NCBI GenBank assembly: GCA_948567375.1
Contig: OX419762.1
Span: forward strand, 26,490,608 to 26,554,607
DNA length: 64,000 bases
From: Lunularia cruciata
Lineage: Eukaryota; Streptophyta; Marchantiopsida; Lunulariales; Lunulariaceae
Direction of reading: 5' to 3'
Shown: positions 11,752-23,329 of the stretch, piece by piece
Layout of the letters: each line of letters begins with the position of its first letter
How positions within the stretch are numbered: position 1 is the first letter of the stretch
Notes under the pieces: generated by a model
The model's database searches: none
The model's input: only the letters and a program-made list of their open reading frames with translations
What the model was told of the DNA's origin: nothing
Translations under genes and position numbers: made by a program

Positions 11752-14030
11752 CTAGTACCCCATGATTTTTAAGAATAGTATCTTTGTGGCTTCTTCAAAC
11801 TTCTTTGTTGTGTGCTCAATCAATTTGTTAGTTAATGTTGCAAATGCTCGTTTGAGTAGGTCTTCAAAGCATGCACTTGGGATTGAGAATCCCATGCCTT
11901 CAATTTCTCCAAGGAGACTTCCATTATCATCTTTGCAATCTCCTCCATATGGTCCCACCATATCCATCTTTGCCAAAGTAGTTGTCCTCTCTAAATTAAA
12001 TTGATCTTTTTTGTTCTTGCATTTCAACTACAATTTCTTCCCAAATAATGACTTTCTTGTTCTTGCATTTTTCCTCCTTCTATAAGGTCTCCACAAGCTT
12101 CTTGACCTGAGTATCCACCACTTGCAAATCCTCCTAATGATGAACTTCTACTGCCACAAGTGATACCACTACCTTCTCTATTTCTCCCTTTAGCACATCA
12201 ATCTCTTCCTCTTGGGCCTTAATCTATTCTTCCAACTTAAGGCATTGATGAATTTCCTCCTCCTATGACTTGGGCATATTCTTCCTTAATGTTTTTTCTT
12301 CCTTAATTTCCTTCTTCAAGGCTGGCCTTCTCCTCAAAGTTTACCTACCTCTTGTGCCAAGTCATTACTTTCTTTCCCCATCTCCAAATATTGGGTACAA
12401 ACATCTTGCAATTCTTCTCTTACCTTCTTCGTTTCCTCAGCTCTTGTTTGCACAAGATGGTGAAGATGTTGGACAAGGATCACATAGTCTATGATTCCCT
12501 TTTTGTATTCTATATAGAGGGGGAGAAGTTGTTCCATCAAATTGAGAGCTAGGCACACCTTGTGTACTATTAACATAGAAAGAGGCACAACTACAATCTG
12601 CCTAACTCTTTCATGCTTGAGCTTTCTCCTCTCCCAATCTTGAATGAGGCCAAGAGTCCACTCTTCACTCTCTAGATTTCTACAAAGATAGTCAGCTCTC
12701 CCCACTACTTAGATATTAGTTTGGTTGGGACAGGTCCCACTATCATGGATGATCCTTCATTCTGCCCTTGCTTGTGGTGGTGAAGGTATGCTTTGGCCTG
12801 GGGAGCAACATCATCTTGACAAAAACTTGCATCTTTTGCCTCAAGTATTTCTTATGCACAAATAACCCCTTCCTCTCTTAACTCTACTTCCCCTATGGTT
12901 GGGAATAAAGGAGATTTTGTCATCTCCAAACCCTCTACCATGCTTTTCTTTGGGCTGGAAGGTCCAACTTCATGGTCATATCTACCAAGAATGGTTGTTT
13001 GTTCCTCCTCTAGAAGGTTAGTTGTTTGTAGAGAAGTTGGAGTTGGGGTAGATTGTACTTCTCCCCCTTTGTGATCTTTTGTTTGGTCCTTGTTAGACAC
13101 AATGAAAATCCATATGAAGGATTGTTCACTTATTGTGAGCGTAGGTCCGGCTGTGGTCTTGTCTCTTCTTCTTCTTGGACTTCTTCTTCTTTGTCTTCCT
13201 CTTCTTCTTGCAAGAGGATTCTCCTTGTTCTCTTGGTGGCCTTTGCCTTTGGCCTAGTAGGGTTAGCGGGCAATTTTTGGAGTATTGGCTCTATGGCAAT
13301 TCCCTCTTGCCTCTACTTCTTAAAGCCTAGAGTGTTGTACTTCCACATAATTCCTTGTGCAAGAAAATTCCACATTTTTCTCTGCATATTTTCATACCAC
13401 CAGCACTCTTCCCCAAGTCTTGTTGAAATGTCCTTTTGAGAAGAAATGGTCAGGGTACTTCTTATTCTCTTTTATGGTTAGCAATCCCATGCCCATGTAG
13501 AAATGAATGACAAAGAGAGAGATGAGAGTCATGCTACCTTCTTTGTTCATTGATCCTTCATGCTCTCCCATTCTAGCCCAAAACATTACTGCCCAATTAA
13601 TAGGCCTTCCTTGGTACAAGTACTCAAAGAAGATAGCATAGCTATTCTTTAAATAAGCTGTTTGTTTGGACTTGAAAAACTTCATGATTGATTCTACCAA
13701 GATCCTTCTTGCAAGATCATTAATTACAGGGACAAACCAATCATTGTTGGTCTTCTTGTAACAAAAGGTAGACTTGAATTTGGCCTCAAAGGTCAAATTG
13801 GGTCTAGTCCAAATTTTTTCCAAAGTCATGCCATCTAGGAGTGAATTACTAGGCCCGGCACTTTTGGCCAATGCTCTTTTGTCCACACAAAAAATATTTC
13901 CCCTCAAGTTAATAGCTTTGGATCCCCATTGTCCCAAATTTCATGCAACATAGCATGATCACTCAATTCCCAATTCCATAGTAATAATTTGAGCTTCTTG
14001 CTATAAACTACTTCTATCTACAATGTAGAC
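11752..14030 (-). pseudogene. unrecognised minus-strand gene relic with coiled coil
   Basis: Four open segments lie in order on the minus strand. 13937-13392 (181 aa) includes FKSKQTAYLKNSYAIFFEYL, GRPINWAVMFW and FYMGMGLLTIKENKKYP. 13100-12852 (82 aa) is Ser/Thr/Glu-rich. 12705-12334 (123 aa) includes VREELQDVCTQYLEMGKESN, heptad-like. 12027-11752 (91 aa) ends with LTNKLIEHTTKKFEEATKIL. Between 12330 and 12030 the minus strand continues as an E/K/V-rich coiled coil with stops. A 181-aa open frame is notable in this stop-rich window. The N-terminal part looks like a folded domain followed by a linker and long coiled coil, perhaps a transposon-borne protein. I do not recognise the family. The antisense frame at 13053-13439 is a shadow. 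Confidence 0.45.
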
Positions 14031-14859
14031 CCACTTGACTCAACTAGGGGACTTAATGATGAATTATGGAGCCTTGCACATCTTTCATGGTGCAAACAAG
14101 GTAGCTACTTCCTTTCCTTTCTGTCCTCTCATCCTTTCTTGCTCTTGTTTACCCTTCTACTTCTCTTTGCACAGTCTCCTTCTCTCAAAACACACAAGTC
14201 CAAGCAGAGGTTGCTCACCAAGGGAGAAGGTAGCGTGGCTGATCTGGCTGCGATGAATTCTGAAAAAGTGAAGAGATTCCAAGCTCTAAACAAATATTTA
14301 TCCTATTGGTTCAACCATTACAACCTTTTGGTAAGTCTGCCACTTGGTGAGCCATCATTACTCTAACATGTGAGCAATTGACCCAATCCAATGGTCTACC
14401 TAATAATTTTTGATCTTTTGGTGTCGTCTTTATACGGGTTGCTTCAAGTCAAAGGTCTTCCCAAGACAAAGGGCTATTTTTAGTGCAAAGACCTTCTAGG
14501 GCTATGGGCTCCCTTGCCTAAGGTTGTCTTGGTAGACTATTCTCTCTTGTTTGTTTACCAACTAACTATTCCTATACTTCTCCTACCTAGAATTTACAAA
14601 ACAAATTTAAAAATGTATTGTAGGTAGAGGTGCGTTCTCTCACACATAAATTGTGTTGTTGAGTGTGCCATTAGGGTTGGATTCCTTGGCCATCCCAAAG
14701 GAGTATACTTCAAAGTGCGACTCCAAAGAGTTCACTTCTTTTATGTTAAGCCTTCAAGCTATTTGCTATGGTGGATAAAGGTTGACAAGTACAACTTGGT
14801 TTCTTTGACCTGAAGTCGATGTGGCTTGACAATGTAATTAATCCTTGTTGGCAAAGAGT
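14031..14859. other. unassigned stretch
   Basis: Two overlapping plus-strand frames (14035-14366) have no motif I recognise. No repeat seen. Confidence 0.3.
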
Positions 14860-14995
14860 ATTGGGTGTTGAGTTTTGATCATCTAATTTATTGTGGCTCT
14901 TTAGAGTTTGTATATGAATTTTTATATGAGTTATGCTTCTATAGTGTATAAGGTTTATAGATATGTATGTTATGTAATGATGTATATTTCAACAT
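14860..14995 (+). pseudogene. short fragment of the repeated unknown family (copy 3)
   Basis: Reads CGSLEFVYEFLYELCFYSV on the plus strand. This corresponds to CGTLEFVW near 10190 and CGTLEFIF...CMSCASIV in the inverted 44.4-kb copy. Only about 40 residues are recognisable, and stops follow immediately. Confidence 0.45.
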
Positions 14996-15009
14996 AAGGA
15001 GTCAACCTA

Positions 15010-15492
15010 GCAATGGTAACCAATCAAAATGCAATATTCCAAGGGTGTCAACCTAACAATTTAGGAGTATCAACCTAGATGCACCTTGATTATATTGTGC
15101 TATGAAAACTATTTTTATGGATAAACAATAGTTTGAAGTTACATTGTCTAATTTTGGTTTGTGAATGTAAAATCAAATGGCTCAATATGTTTTTCTAATG
15201 ACTTAATTTAGTTTTGAGAAATATTGCATCTAAAATAGAAATTGATACTTTACATGCAAAAGACATAAAATTATTTAAAGAATTCCTGCTTTATAAAATA
15301 AATTATTATTAAGATCTCCAAATCTAATGTTTTTATAAAATCACAAGTCATAAAATGAAATTTATGTTGTATATGTAAAACCTCTAAGTTCTCTAAAGTA
15401 GGTTTTTTCTTGAAAAGAAAGATATTTTGGATGTTTCTGATAATATAATTTATACATAATCATATGCTAAAAAAATTAATATTAAAAAATTT
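15010..15492 (+). repeat. dispersed repeat, copy B
   Basis: Second copy of the repeat at 6750-7775, in the same orientation. It lacks about 500 bp of the middle of copy A. The order of shared landmarks is conserved. It lies directly after a fragment of the repeated unknown gene. Confidence 0.75.
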
Positions 15493-17168
15493 ATTTATTA
15501 AGAATAGAAAAAATTTTACTCCCAAAAAAATAACACTTACTTAATTTAGCTCATAAAGACTAATAAATAATAAGTGTTAACTTATAATAAATAGTAAGCA
15601 TTAACTTATAATAAATAAGAACTCAATCAAATATAGTTCCTCCTTTTAGAGTTATTATATGAGAAATATTATTAAAATTATATTTAAATGTCTACCTTAA
15701 AATATATTTATCTTGAATGGTAAAATTTTTGAAGAATAATTAACACAAATTAAAGCTGATTGGTACCTTGCCTATCCTTATTTGTTTCTACTATCATATT
15801 AAATAAAAGAAATATTCCAAAACCTTGGTTTGAGGAACTTTTACAATTCTAAAAAGAAATTCTATATCAGTTAAGTCAAGATGTGCATAGTTTCATATTC
15901 AAACTTATCTTTCAAGCGTTCCTTATTTTAGGAAACTTTTTTTAAAACATTATAGATATTGAAGATTTTTTAATTTTAAAAGTTCTGTAGAAAAGAAAAA
16001 TTTGTATGTCAAAGCATGATTTAGGTTTTAGGGTTTAGGTTTTAGGGATTTTATTGCCATATAGCAAAAAAAAGGCATTTCAAAAGATCCATGTAAAGTG
16101 AAGTGCCATATAGATGGCAAACCTAGGTATTCTATGAACCATATAGTTATGTACTTTTGAAAGCAAGATTTGTAGGTACTGAAATTGAGGTAAGTATTTA
16201 ATCCCTAACTTCTTCCTCTTAGCATAAAACAGTGTTTCTCAAACTATGTAAAAAACATTTAAATTTCATTAAATAATTAGTAAGGAGGCCACCACTTAAT
16301 GAAAATATGAAAAATTCTTCTTTTAGAGTATCTGTCTTTATATATATACTATTAAATGTTTGTTGTTCTAATCCAAAGAGAATTGAGATTCCAAAGTTTT
16401 TATATGAAGCAAGAAGATTTATTTAGTATAAAATAATATAAAAAAGCAATTAATAAATTTATAAATACAATATTATGAACACTTGAGATTTATTCTACCA
16501 CTGTTAAAATCATTCCTAATTATTTTACTTTGATTATGGCTTCTAGAGTGAGGAAACTAGTATTGCCTCAAGTATAAAAATAAATATTTCTACATAGGTA
16601 AGAAGCCTAATATGATAAAGATTGAACCAATAACTTAGAAGAATAAGTTTCTCACGAAGTAGAAGATTATACTAACAAGGTGATAAAGCTTAGGTTTGAC
16701 TATATAGAAGTCAATTTAGTATACATTATGTGGAAATTCTAAATCTATAAATAAAAATAAATTTTATGACCTATGATAGGTATATTTCAAATGGGACTAT
16801 TGATAATAAGCTTTTATTATTAGATTAGTATTCCTGATGTATCAATTCATTTGGTCTATTTGACATTTTGTCCCTTTGGAGGATAAAAAAAAAGCTACTC
16901 ATAATGTTATAAGTGATATAATTTTATGATGGCATAAAAAATAGGTACTTATTTAAAGGAGGTAATAGGTAAAAATAGGTACTTATTCAATATATATGCA
17001 ACAAGTTATTGTAGATTTGTATATAATCAAGGATGAAAAAATGACATACTGAATGTTGTGTTACATATCCAACAAATGATGCAATTTAAAAGAGGGTGAT
17101 ATCTATCCAAGAGGATGGTTATCGCACTCTTTAAAAGATGATTCATCTTTTTGGATTGGATGGAAATG
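15493..17168. other. unassigned AT-rich stretch with telomere-like motif
   Basis: Very AT-rich with no gene recognised. At 16019-16050 there are degenerate TTTAGGG units (TTTAGGTTTTAGGGTTTAGG and TTTTAGGG), resembling a plant interstitial telomeric motif. Confidence 0.5.
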
Positions 17169-17430
17169 TGCAATACTCCGAGGACAAGAGAAGAGAGAAA
17201 ATATAGATTTCACACTCAATCACCTGATATCCCAAAGGAATACATTCTCTTTATTATATAGACAAAGAGGATCTCTTCCAAGGAAGCTCCACCATTAGAT
17301 TAGACACATAGATAAGTGACATGTCAACAAGCTCCACCTTTGTATTACTTACTTGGATAGGTGATATGTAGATCTTGATCCTATCTAGTTAGTCAAACAA
17401 AATTTGACCGGAAAAAATCTTTTAGAGAAT
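17169..17430 (-). mobile_element. truncated LTR S2, 3' part only
   Basis: The reverse complement matches the 3' (R/U5 and distal U3) part of the chromovirus LTR. It has TGCAATACTCCGAGGAC at the 17169 end, TTTATTATATAGACAAAGAG at about 17250, and the segment ending near AAAATCTTTTAGAGAATCT. The 5' half of the LTR is missing, so no TSD can be assessed. Confidence 0.85.
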
Positions 17431-18209
17431 CTGGTTGTAACTTTCCGTAGATAGAGAAGTTATTAAGGGAATAATAATAAAACTTAAGAAGAAGACAAAC
17501 AAACCAAACAAGACGTGAGGAGGCTGCCAAAGTAAGAGCTCCCACCTTGTGTACAATTCAAATTCGGAATTTGGTGAGATAACTAGCACTCGTTAATTCT
17601 ACTGGTCATTACAAGTCACACAAAAATGCTATGCTCTTTCTCCAAGGACTGCATGAAAACAAAGCGTGAGATAATATTTCTCTTTATTGGTTTTTTTTCA
17701 TTATCTTTACACGTAGACTTCTACTGTATGCACGGCCTTTTGGAAGAATCTTGGGGACTGGCTTGTGGGGATCACACTAAGTCAGGAGAAATTATTATTA
17801 AAGAAAGAGGATATTTGGCCAGCCTATGTGCGTAGCACATGAATGTTAAATTTATGACCCCGTATGAATTCCCCACCACGTACCTACATGGGTTGTTATT
17901 GTTGGTTAATTGGCTCCAAGATGGTTTTGTGTCACGGGATCCAAGGTCTAAATTGTTTCTCTCCAATCGCCACATTTCTTTTATTTTTTGCAAAGAAGAG
18001 TCTTCAAGAGTCATAAGGAGAAAGCTTATCCTTTGTCATCATAGCAACATCCAAGAGCCAAAGACGACAAAGTGCAAAATTGTGGAATGAAGCCGGGGGA
18101 TTTTGAGGGCTTATGTTCATGAAGGAGAGTGCTTTGACATTTTTTTACTTACCTCTCAACTCCATTGACAACTTATTGATCGACTTGGCTAGTTGATTAA
18201 AAAGATTCA
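17431..18209. other. unassigned stretch
   Basis: Opposite-strand overlapping frames (17626-18090) have no family motif. Nothing else recognised. Confidence 0.3.
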
Positions 18210-18500
18210 TGTGAATGAGATGATAACAAAGTGAGAGTTGGACATTGTGAAGAATGAGTTAGAGAAATTTTTTAAGCTGCATTTAGAAGTGAAGCAAGTA
18301 AACAAGCTAGCACAAGAGAATTATGAGGTACAGCAAGAGCTTGGTATCCAATGTAGCCATGGTGTAATCATAGATTGAACAACTTCAATATATAGAGGAA
18401 GAGAACTCAACATTTGGACTACTATTATTTGGGCAAAGACAAAGAATGTCAAAGAGTTGAGCTATTACAAGTGAGACAAGACCTCAAACACGAGCAAGGA
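18210..18500 (+). pseudogene. coiled-coil relic related to the 12.4-kb one
   Basis: The plus strand reads LDIVKNELEKFFKLHLEVKQ then VNKLAQENYEVQQEL, with heptad-like spacing. This resembles VREELQDVCTQYLEMGKESN DLAQEV at about 12340-12430 on the minus strand, including a shared LAQE. Stops are present on both sides. Probably a distant copy of the same unknown gene family. Confidence 0.4.
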
Positions 18501-18835
18501 AAATTAGGGGTGGAAATGTGTCCTTTTTTTTGGTTTGTAAGGAAGTAGCACAATACAATTATATTGTGTCCCAAATCCAATTGTGGCAGGTATCAGGAGG
18601 GTACCAAGGGAATTTTATGGTCTGCAGCCTATAGCAAGAAAGCCCCATGTGTCATGAAAATATGACACATGTAAATCTTGCAGGCCAAAAGATTAATAGG
18701 ATGTCTACAAGCATTAATTAATCCAACAATGGAATACTAATTGAAATGTAAGGACGTGACACTTCTGTAGTTGATGGGTGTTTGTGCAGGCTTTAGGCAA
18801 GAACTTGAGCAGAAACTTTAGCTTGATTGCATGAA
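18501..18835. other. unassigned stretch
   Basis: No coding or repeat signal recognised. It leads into the minisatellite. Confidence 0.3.
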
Positions 18836-19225
18836 TTTCTCTATTTCTCCCAATGATTCAACATTTTCTCCCTGTTCCTCCAAATTTCCCATGGCTCAAC
18901 AATTACTCCTTGTTACATTTTCTTCCTCATCATTTCAAGTGGCTAATAATTTTCTCCCAATAACAATTTCTCCTTCTGTCTCAAAAATTACTCCTTGTTA
19001 CATTTTATCCCTCAACATTTCCCATGGCTCAACATTTTCTCCATATGGTTCAACAATTTCCTCTTGTTACATTTTCTTCTTCAACATTTCCCATGGCTCA
19101 ACTTTTGCTCCTCGTTAAATTTTCTCCTTGTTGCTCAACATTTCCCATGGCTTGACATACTCTCCTTGCTACATTTTCTCCATGTTGCTCAACATTTTAT
19201 GTTGCTTCCCTTTTCTCCAATTTAA
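18836..19225 (+). repeat. degenerate minisatellite (CCCATGGCTCAACATTTTCTCC type)
   Basis: About ten imperfect units of roughly 30-45 bp built from CAACATTTCCCATGGCTCAA and TTTTCTCCTTGTTACATTTT. One frame gives repeated NISHGSTFSP-like peptides, but all frames are open by composition and there are no gene signals. I call it a tandem repeat, not a gene. Confidence 0.8.
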
Positions 19226-20005
19226 TAGAATCATGCCAAAAAATGGTAGTGGCAAGCATCTGAGTAGAGAAATTGAGAAAAAAATGTGCATAACTCCTGA
19301 GATGGAGATGGAGGGATCAAGGACAAATTCAATCATTTTAGTTTGGATTAGTGGACCAGATGGAGCTTCAAAAATGAGAAGGAAAGTCATGCAAACTTTG
19401 AGATTGCACTATTGGTAAAGTGGTAGAAATTTGATTATAACCTAAGAATTAAAACTAATTATTCTTCTTTGTTTAATGAAAATTATTTTCATGTTCTCTA
19501 ACCTTACATGTTTAAAGTTCTAATGTGCATAGATAAGACTTCTCACTTTAGTGGAAGTCTTAAAAGATCATCCAATTTTCTCAAGGAAATCAACAAGGAA
19601 AAGATAGATTCCTATATTGGCTTCAAATAGCAATGGCTCTTGATTGCTTTGGACACAATGGGAATGGCACTTCAATACTCAAATTATTGAATCTTTGAGA
19701 GGTAAGTTCAATCTTTACTGCAATATTTATAGGAAGAGTGTTGGAAGTCATATTATCCACCATGTAAGAATAGGTTCAATGGCCAGAGAGAGAAGAGAGA
19801 GCTTGGATACCACCAACTTTTGCATGGAAAGGATTCTTTGGATGTGTTGGGATGGTAGACAAGACTCTATTCCCTCTTTCTCAAAGATCCAAGATAAATG
19901 GTCAAACAAATTGTAGTAGGACTAGTATGTATGTCCTATCCACATGCAATGTAACTCAGGTTTATAACAAATATTATTTTATAAAATTCATTTTCTTACC
20001 ATAGA
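19226..20005. other. unassigned stretch
   Basis: Two plus-strand frames (19128-19418, 19644-19916) without recognised motifs. The stretch ends at the TSD of the minus-strand chromovirus. Confidence 0.3.
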
Positions 20006-20010
20006 TAATG

Positions 20011-21131
20011 TGAGAAATAAGAGAATGAAAGACTGGAGTGGAAGATTACATTGGGATCTCAAGTAAGGGAAACTATGAATTCCTACCTTGAGCTATGAGC
20101 CGACTTGTCTCTCACTCAAATTGAACCTCTAATGGCTATTAGGGTAGTGTACCATGGACTAAGAAGGCAAGGAACTCCAACTCCATCACACTCTTCCATG
20201 GCTAAAACTCCAAGGCACCTCCAAGACTCAAGTATTGTTCACCAAAGAGCTCAACAAGAGAAAGATAGTTGCAAATGAAAGGATGATGAGTACCTCCTCA
20301 CCCTTAGCTTATATACTCGTGAAAAAGATACACACCAAAGTTACTAACTATTGAGTAACTCAAGTTACTAGGCTAAAAGTCAAATAAAGTCTAAAAGTCT
20401 AAAGGAATATCCAAGCGCATGAGAATAATCCCATGAGTAGGTGATCTTGTCCTCACCTACCAACTAAGTGAAGGATTCCTTCACATAGGTTATCTTTTGA
20501 CTATACAAAATTTTGCACAAGGCTTGTGAGCCCAAGAGTTTTCATGTCTTTCCTCAAAGTCAAATAACTAGAAATAATACCAAGTCAATACACTAGAAGA
20601 CAAAATACTAGTGCTCATTTTATCCCTTCCTATAGAATGGGTTCATCTTTATCTTAGCTATAACTAACTCTAGCTAATCATGACTAATGTAGAAGCTTAG
20701 CTAAACTACATGTAGATAATATTTCTTCATTACTTACAATAGCAAACTTAATATCCCTATAGAATATACATGCACCAACTCGTGTTACAGAGCTTGACTA
20801 TAAGTAAGTATCTATAAGTAACTTAGGTGCAAAACCCCCAAGGAGCTTCCAAGGAAGGTTTCTTCTAGGACCCACCTTACTTGGAGTGCAATCTAAGCTA
20901 GCCATTTACTTGGCATACAAGCTAAGCTAGCCGTCAACTTGTTATACAAGTTACCTTATTCTTGGAAAGTTCCTAGAAGCTTCTTCCCCAAGAAGCTTCC
21001 TATGGGCTAAATATTCTACCCACAAGCTTTCTTGATGCTTCTAGCACTCTTAGGCTAGTTCTAATTATTTTAGATTAGACGACTAACTTATTAGCTTCTA
21101 CTAACTTGTCTGCTAACTTCATATTATTACA
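20011..21131 (-). repeat. 3' LTR of chromovirus M (1121 bp)
   Basis: On the minus strand it starts TGTAATAATAT (21131 end) and ends in CA (20011 end). It matches the other LTR at both ends: the CTTCCAAGGAAGG, CTTTCTTGATGCTTCTAG and TATTATTACA landmarks recur at 27360, 27510 and 27620. It is about 700 bp longer than the 5' LTR, which lacks the region equivalent to about 20100-20840. Confidence 0.9.
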
Positions 21132-21143
21132 TATTCCCTTACC
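21132..21143 (-). other. polypurine tract of chromovirus M
   Basis: The minus strand reads GGTAAGGGAATA immediately before the 3' LTR start. It would prime plus-strand synthesis. Confidence 0.75.
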
Positions 21144-21197
21144 GCTAGTTGGCAACATCCTCATTGCTGTGGAATCTTTGAACTCTTGTAGGGTTGT

Positions 21198-22232
21198 CTA
21201 TGCATTGTGTAGATGAGAAAAAGGCTCCCATGTGGCATCATGAAAGGGATAATTTTTCCAAAGGACCCTATATTCATTGTGTTGTTGGTGGTTATGTTGG
21301 ATATCACAACGTGCAAATATACAATCAGTTTTATATTCCATATGATTGCTGATAGGGATGGGAGGAAGAGGAGGTTGGACATGAGTAGACAAGGAAGATG
21401 GGTTAGAAACAAAAAATTTTAACTTTGAAACATAGAAGATAGGATGTATCTGTAGATGACTAGGGAAGGCAAGTAGATAAGCAATGAGAGAAATTAATTG
21501 AGTAATCCCAAAAAGACCTATCTAAATGGGAGCAAGTTTACAAACTTGGATATCAAGTGGAAGAGGAAGATTATCAGATGAAAGCATGACCTTATCACCT
21601 AGTTGAAAGATGAGATTGCAATGATGTTTATTAGCATATTTTTTGGTCAATTTTGAGCAACATGAAGATGAGACTTGGTTGGATGGATGGATGGATGGAT
21701 TTAGATAAAATTGACAAGAATGTGGACTTGAAATGGCAAAGGATCAAGAAGAGAATCCAGAACAAGTATATCTTGCTCATCATTAAGGAAGAAGAGAGAA
21801 AAGCCAATACTTACCTACTTGGAATTATTGTAGGCAAACTTGGCAACTACAATATGAGTATTCTAATCAATGTGGTGAAAATTAATAAAGGCACATGTCA
21901 TCTCATCCAAAGTTCAATTTGCTTGGCTATTTGTCCATTAATTTGAGGATGATAAGCTATAGACAATGCAAGCTTGGTACCAAGGAGTTAAAAAAGTGCT
22001 TGCCAAAATTTACCAATAAAGCAAGGATTTCAATCTGAGATGAGAATACTTGGTATCCCATGTTGCTTGAAGATATGGTCAAAGTAGACATGGTCTAATG
22101 TTAGAGCATCAATTGTATCCATGGTAGGAGCCAAATGAATCAACTTGTTGAGCTTATCAACAAACACTATGATGGTGGTATGGAAATGGGCTGCCTTTGG
22201 ATATGATGAGATCTAAGCTTACATGTTCTCAA
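21198..22232 (-). pseudogene. integrase C-part and chromodomain of M
   Basis: Read on the minus strand from 22232 downwards. First comes the integrase core start with VDKLNKLIHLAPTM, then HGIPSILISD with the second catalytic Asp (codon 22033-22035) retained. A GPY/F-like module follows (LPLDIQVCKLAP, FGITQLISLIAYLLAFPS, IHPIFYVSKL). The C-terminal chromodomain (21280-21198) reads EYRVLWKNYPFHDATWEP, the hallmark of chromoviruses, which use it to bind modified histones and choose target sites. Several in-frame stops occur. The upstream part is separated by the LTR at 22233-22834. A short GGAT/GATG microsatellite lies at about 21670-21692. Confidence 0.85.
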
Positions 22233-22839
22233 TGTTATGAGGACAAGAGAAACCCCAAGAGAAACACAAGAGAAGAAATCAAAATGAAATCAAAATTTCA
22301 TTCTTCAATAATTTGATGCCTCAAAAGAGCACATTGTCTTTATTATATAGCAAAGAAGATCCACTCAAAGGGAGCTACACCCTTGGATTAAATACATGGA
22401 TTGGTGACATGTAAACAAGCTCCACATTTAGATTAGTTATACAGATTGGTGATATGTCAATCCTTGTCCTATTTAGTTGGTCAAAACAATTTGACCAAAG
22501 GGAATATTTAGAGAATCTTCTTATAAGAAGCTCAAAATAGCATAGGTGAGATACAATTGGAAAAATCTTGACAAGATAAACATGAAGGAGGGATACTGGA
22601 AACTTCTATCACTTTTGGGGAGTAAGGTCACATTTTTGTAGGCCTAATTCTTTTGTTTGAACCTCCAAAATTGGATTTGAAGTTTTCAAGGTGTTTTTGA
22701 CCTCTACCTTATTAGTGAAAGTATTCTTTTGGTGAAATATTTATCTGATCTACTTAGACCATTGTATATAACATCCCTAAAGATATTACCAAGCTAATCT
22801 CCACCTCTAGATAATCTATTTAGCTAATAGATCACACAA
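22228..22839 (-). mobile_element. solo LTR S3 inserted in integrase of M
   Basis: A minus-strand LTR of the I-IV family, 22233-22834 (about 602 bp), the single-unit U3 type. Its flanks CTCAA (22228-22232) and CACAA (22835-22839) differ at one base and are a plausible decayed TSD. The upper boundary is uncertain by a few bases. Integrase coding of M resumes on either side (SMDFI-like part below, HHCC zinc region above). No internal element sequence is present. Confidence 0.85.
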
Positions 22840-23200
22840 CGATTAGATGGAATTGGGAGTGATTGAAGGAGTCCACTTGGCTTCTAGTTACTAGCTTTAT
22901 TGCACAAGTAGCTCTCACAAATTTGAAAAGCTCTTGAACCTCTCATGCCATGTTGGGTGACCACCATTGATGTTGTATGATACCCAAGGTCTTGTCCACA
23001 CTTATGTGACCAACTATTAGTAAGTCATAGGCCTCTTGAAATTCCACAAGTTGTATATTACTCTTGGCTGAAATATAGATCTGATTCTCATACAATAAAA
23101 GGTCTTCCTTGAAGGAGAAAGTGTTGTATTCCTTGTAATCTGATGCAATATGACCTTGTATTAACTGAAAGAAGTGGTCTTGCTATAAAGTGGTCCTAAA
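22840..23200 (-). pseudogene. integrase N-terminal (zinc-binding) part of M
   Basis: On the minus strand around 23040-22850 the translation follows the His/Cys zinc-binding region of Ty3 integrases, in shifting frames: HKCGQDLGYHTTSMVVTQHG, then RAFQICESYLC, then a linker resembling PSGLLQ.LPIP. That linker normally precedes the first catalytic Asp. The coding sequence is cut there by solo LTR S3. Confidence 0.75.
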
Positions 23201-23329
23201 ATAGATTTGGACTTTTGAGTCAACTCATATTGTCATAATTACTATTGTTATGAGAGATTTAGGAAGAGTCTTCAAATCAGTTGTTATGATAGGGTATCAT
23301 GGATGACATGGAACTTGCTTAGTTTTTAC

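Noticed and set aside
13053-13439. 128-codon plus-strand open frame rich in Ser/Leu
   Set aside because: Antisense to the better-supported minus-strand relic and low complexity (TCTTCTTCTT runs).
18836-19225. possible repeat-protein gene or CRISPR-like array
   Set aside because: Units are contiguous without unique spacers, open in several frames by composition, and the sequence is plant nuclear DNA: a minisatellite.
21670-21692. GGAT/GATG microsatellite as a possible regulatory element
   Set aside because: Short simple repeat inside decayed integrase of M; slippage explains it.
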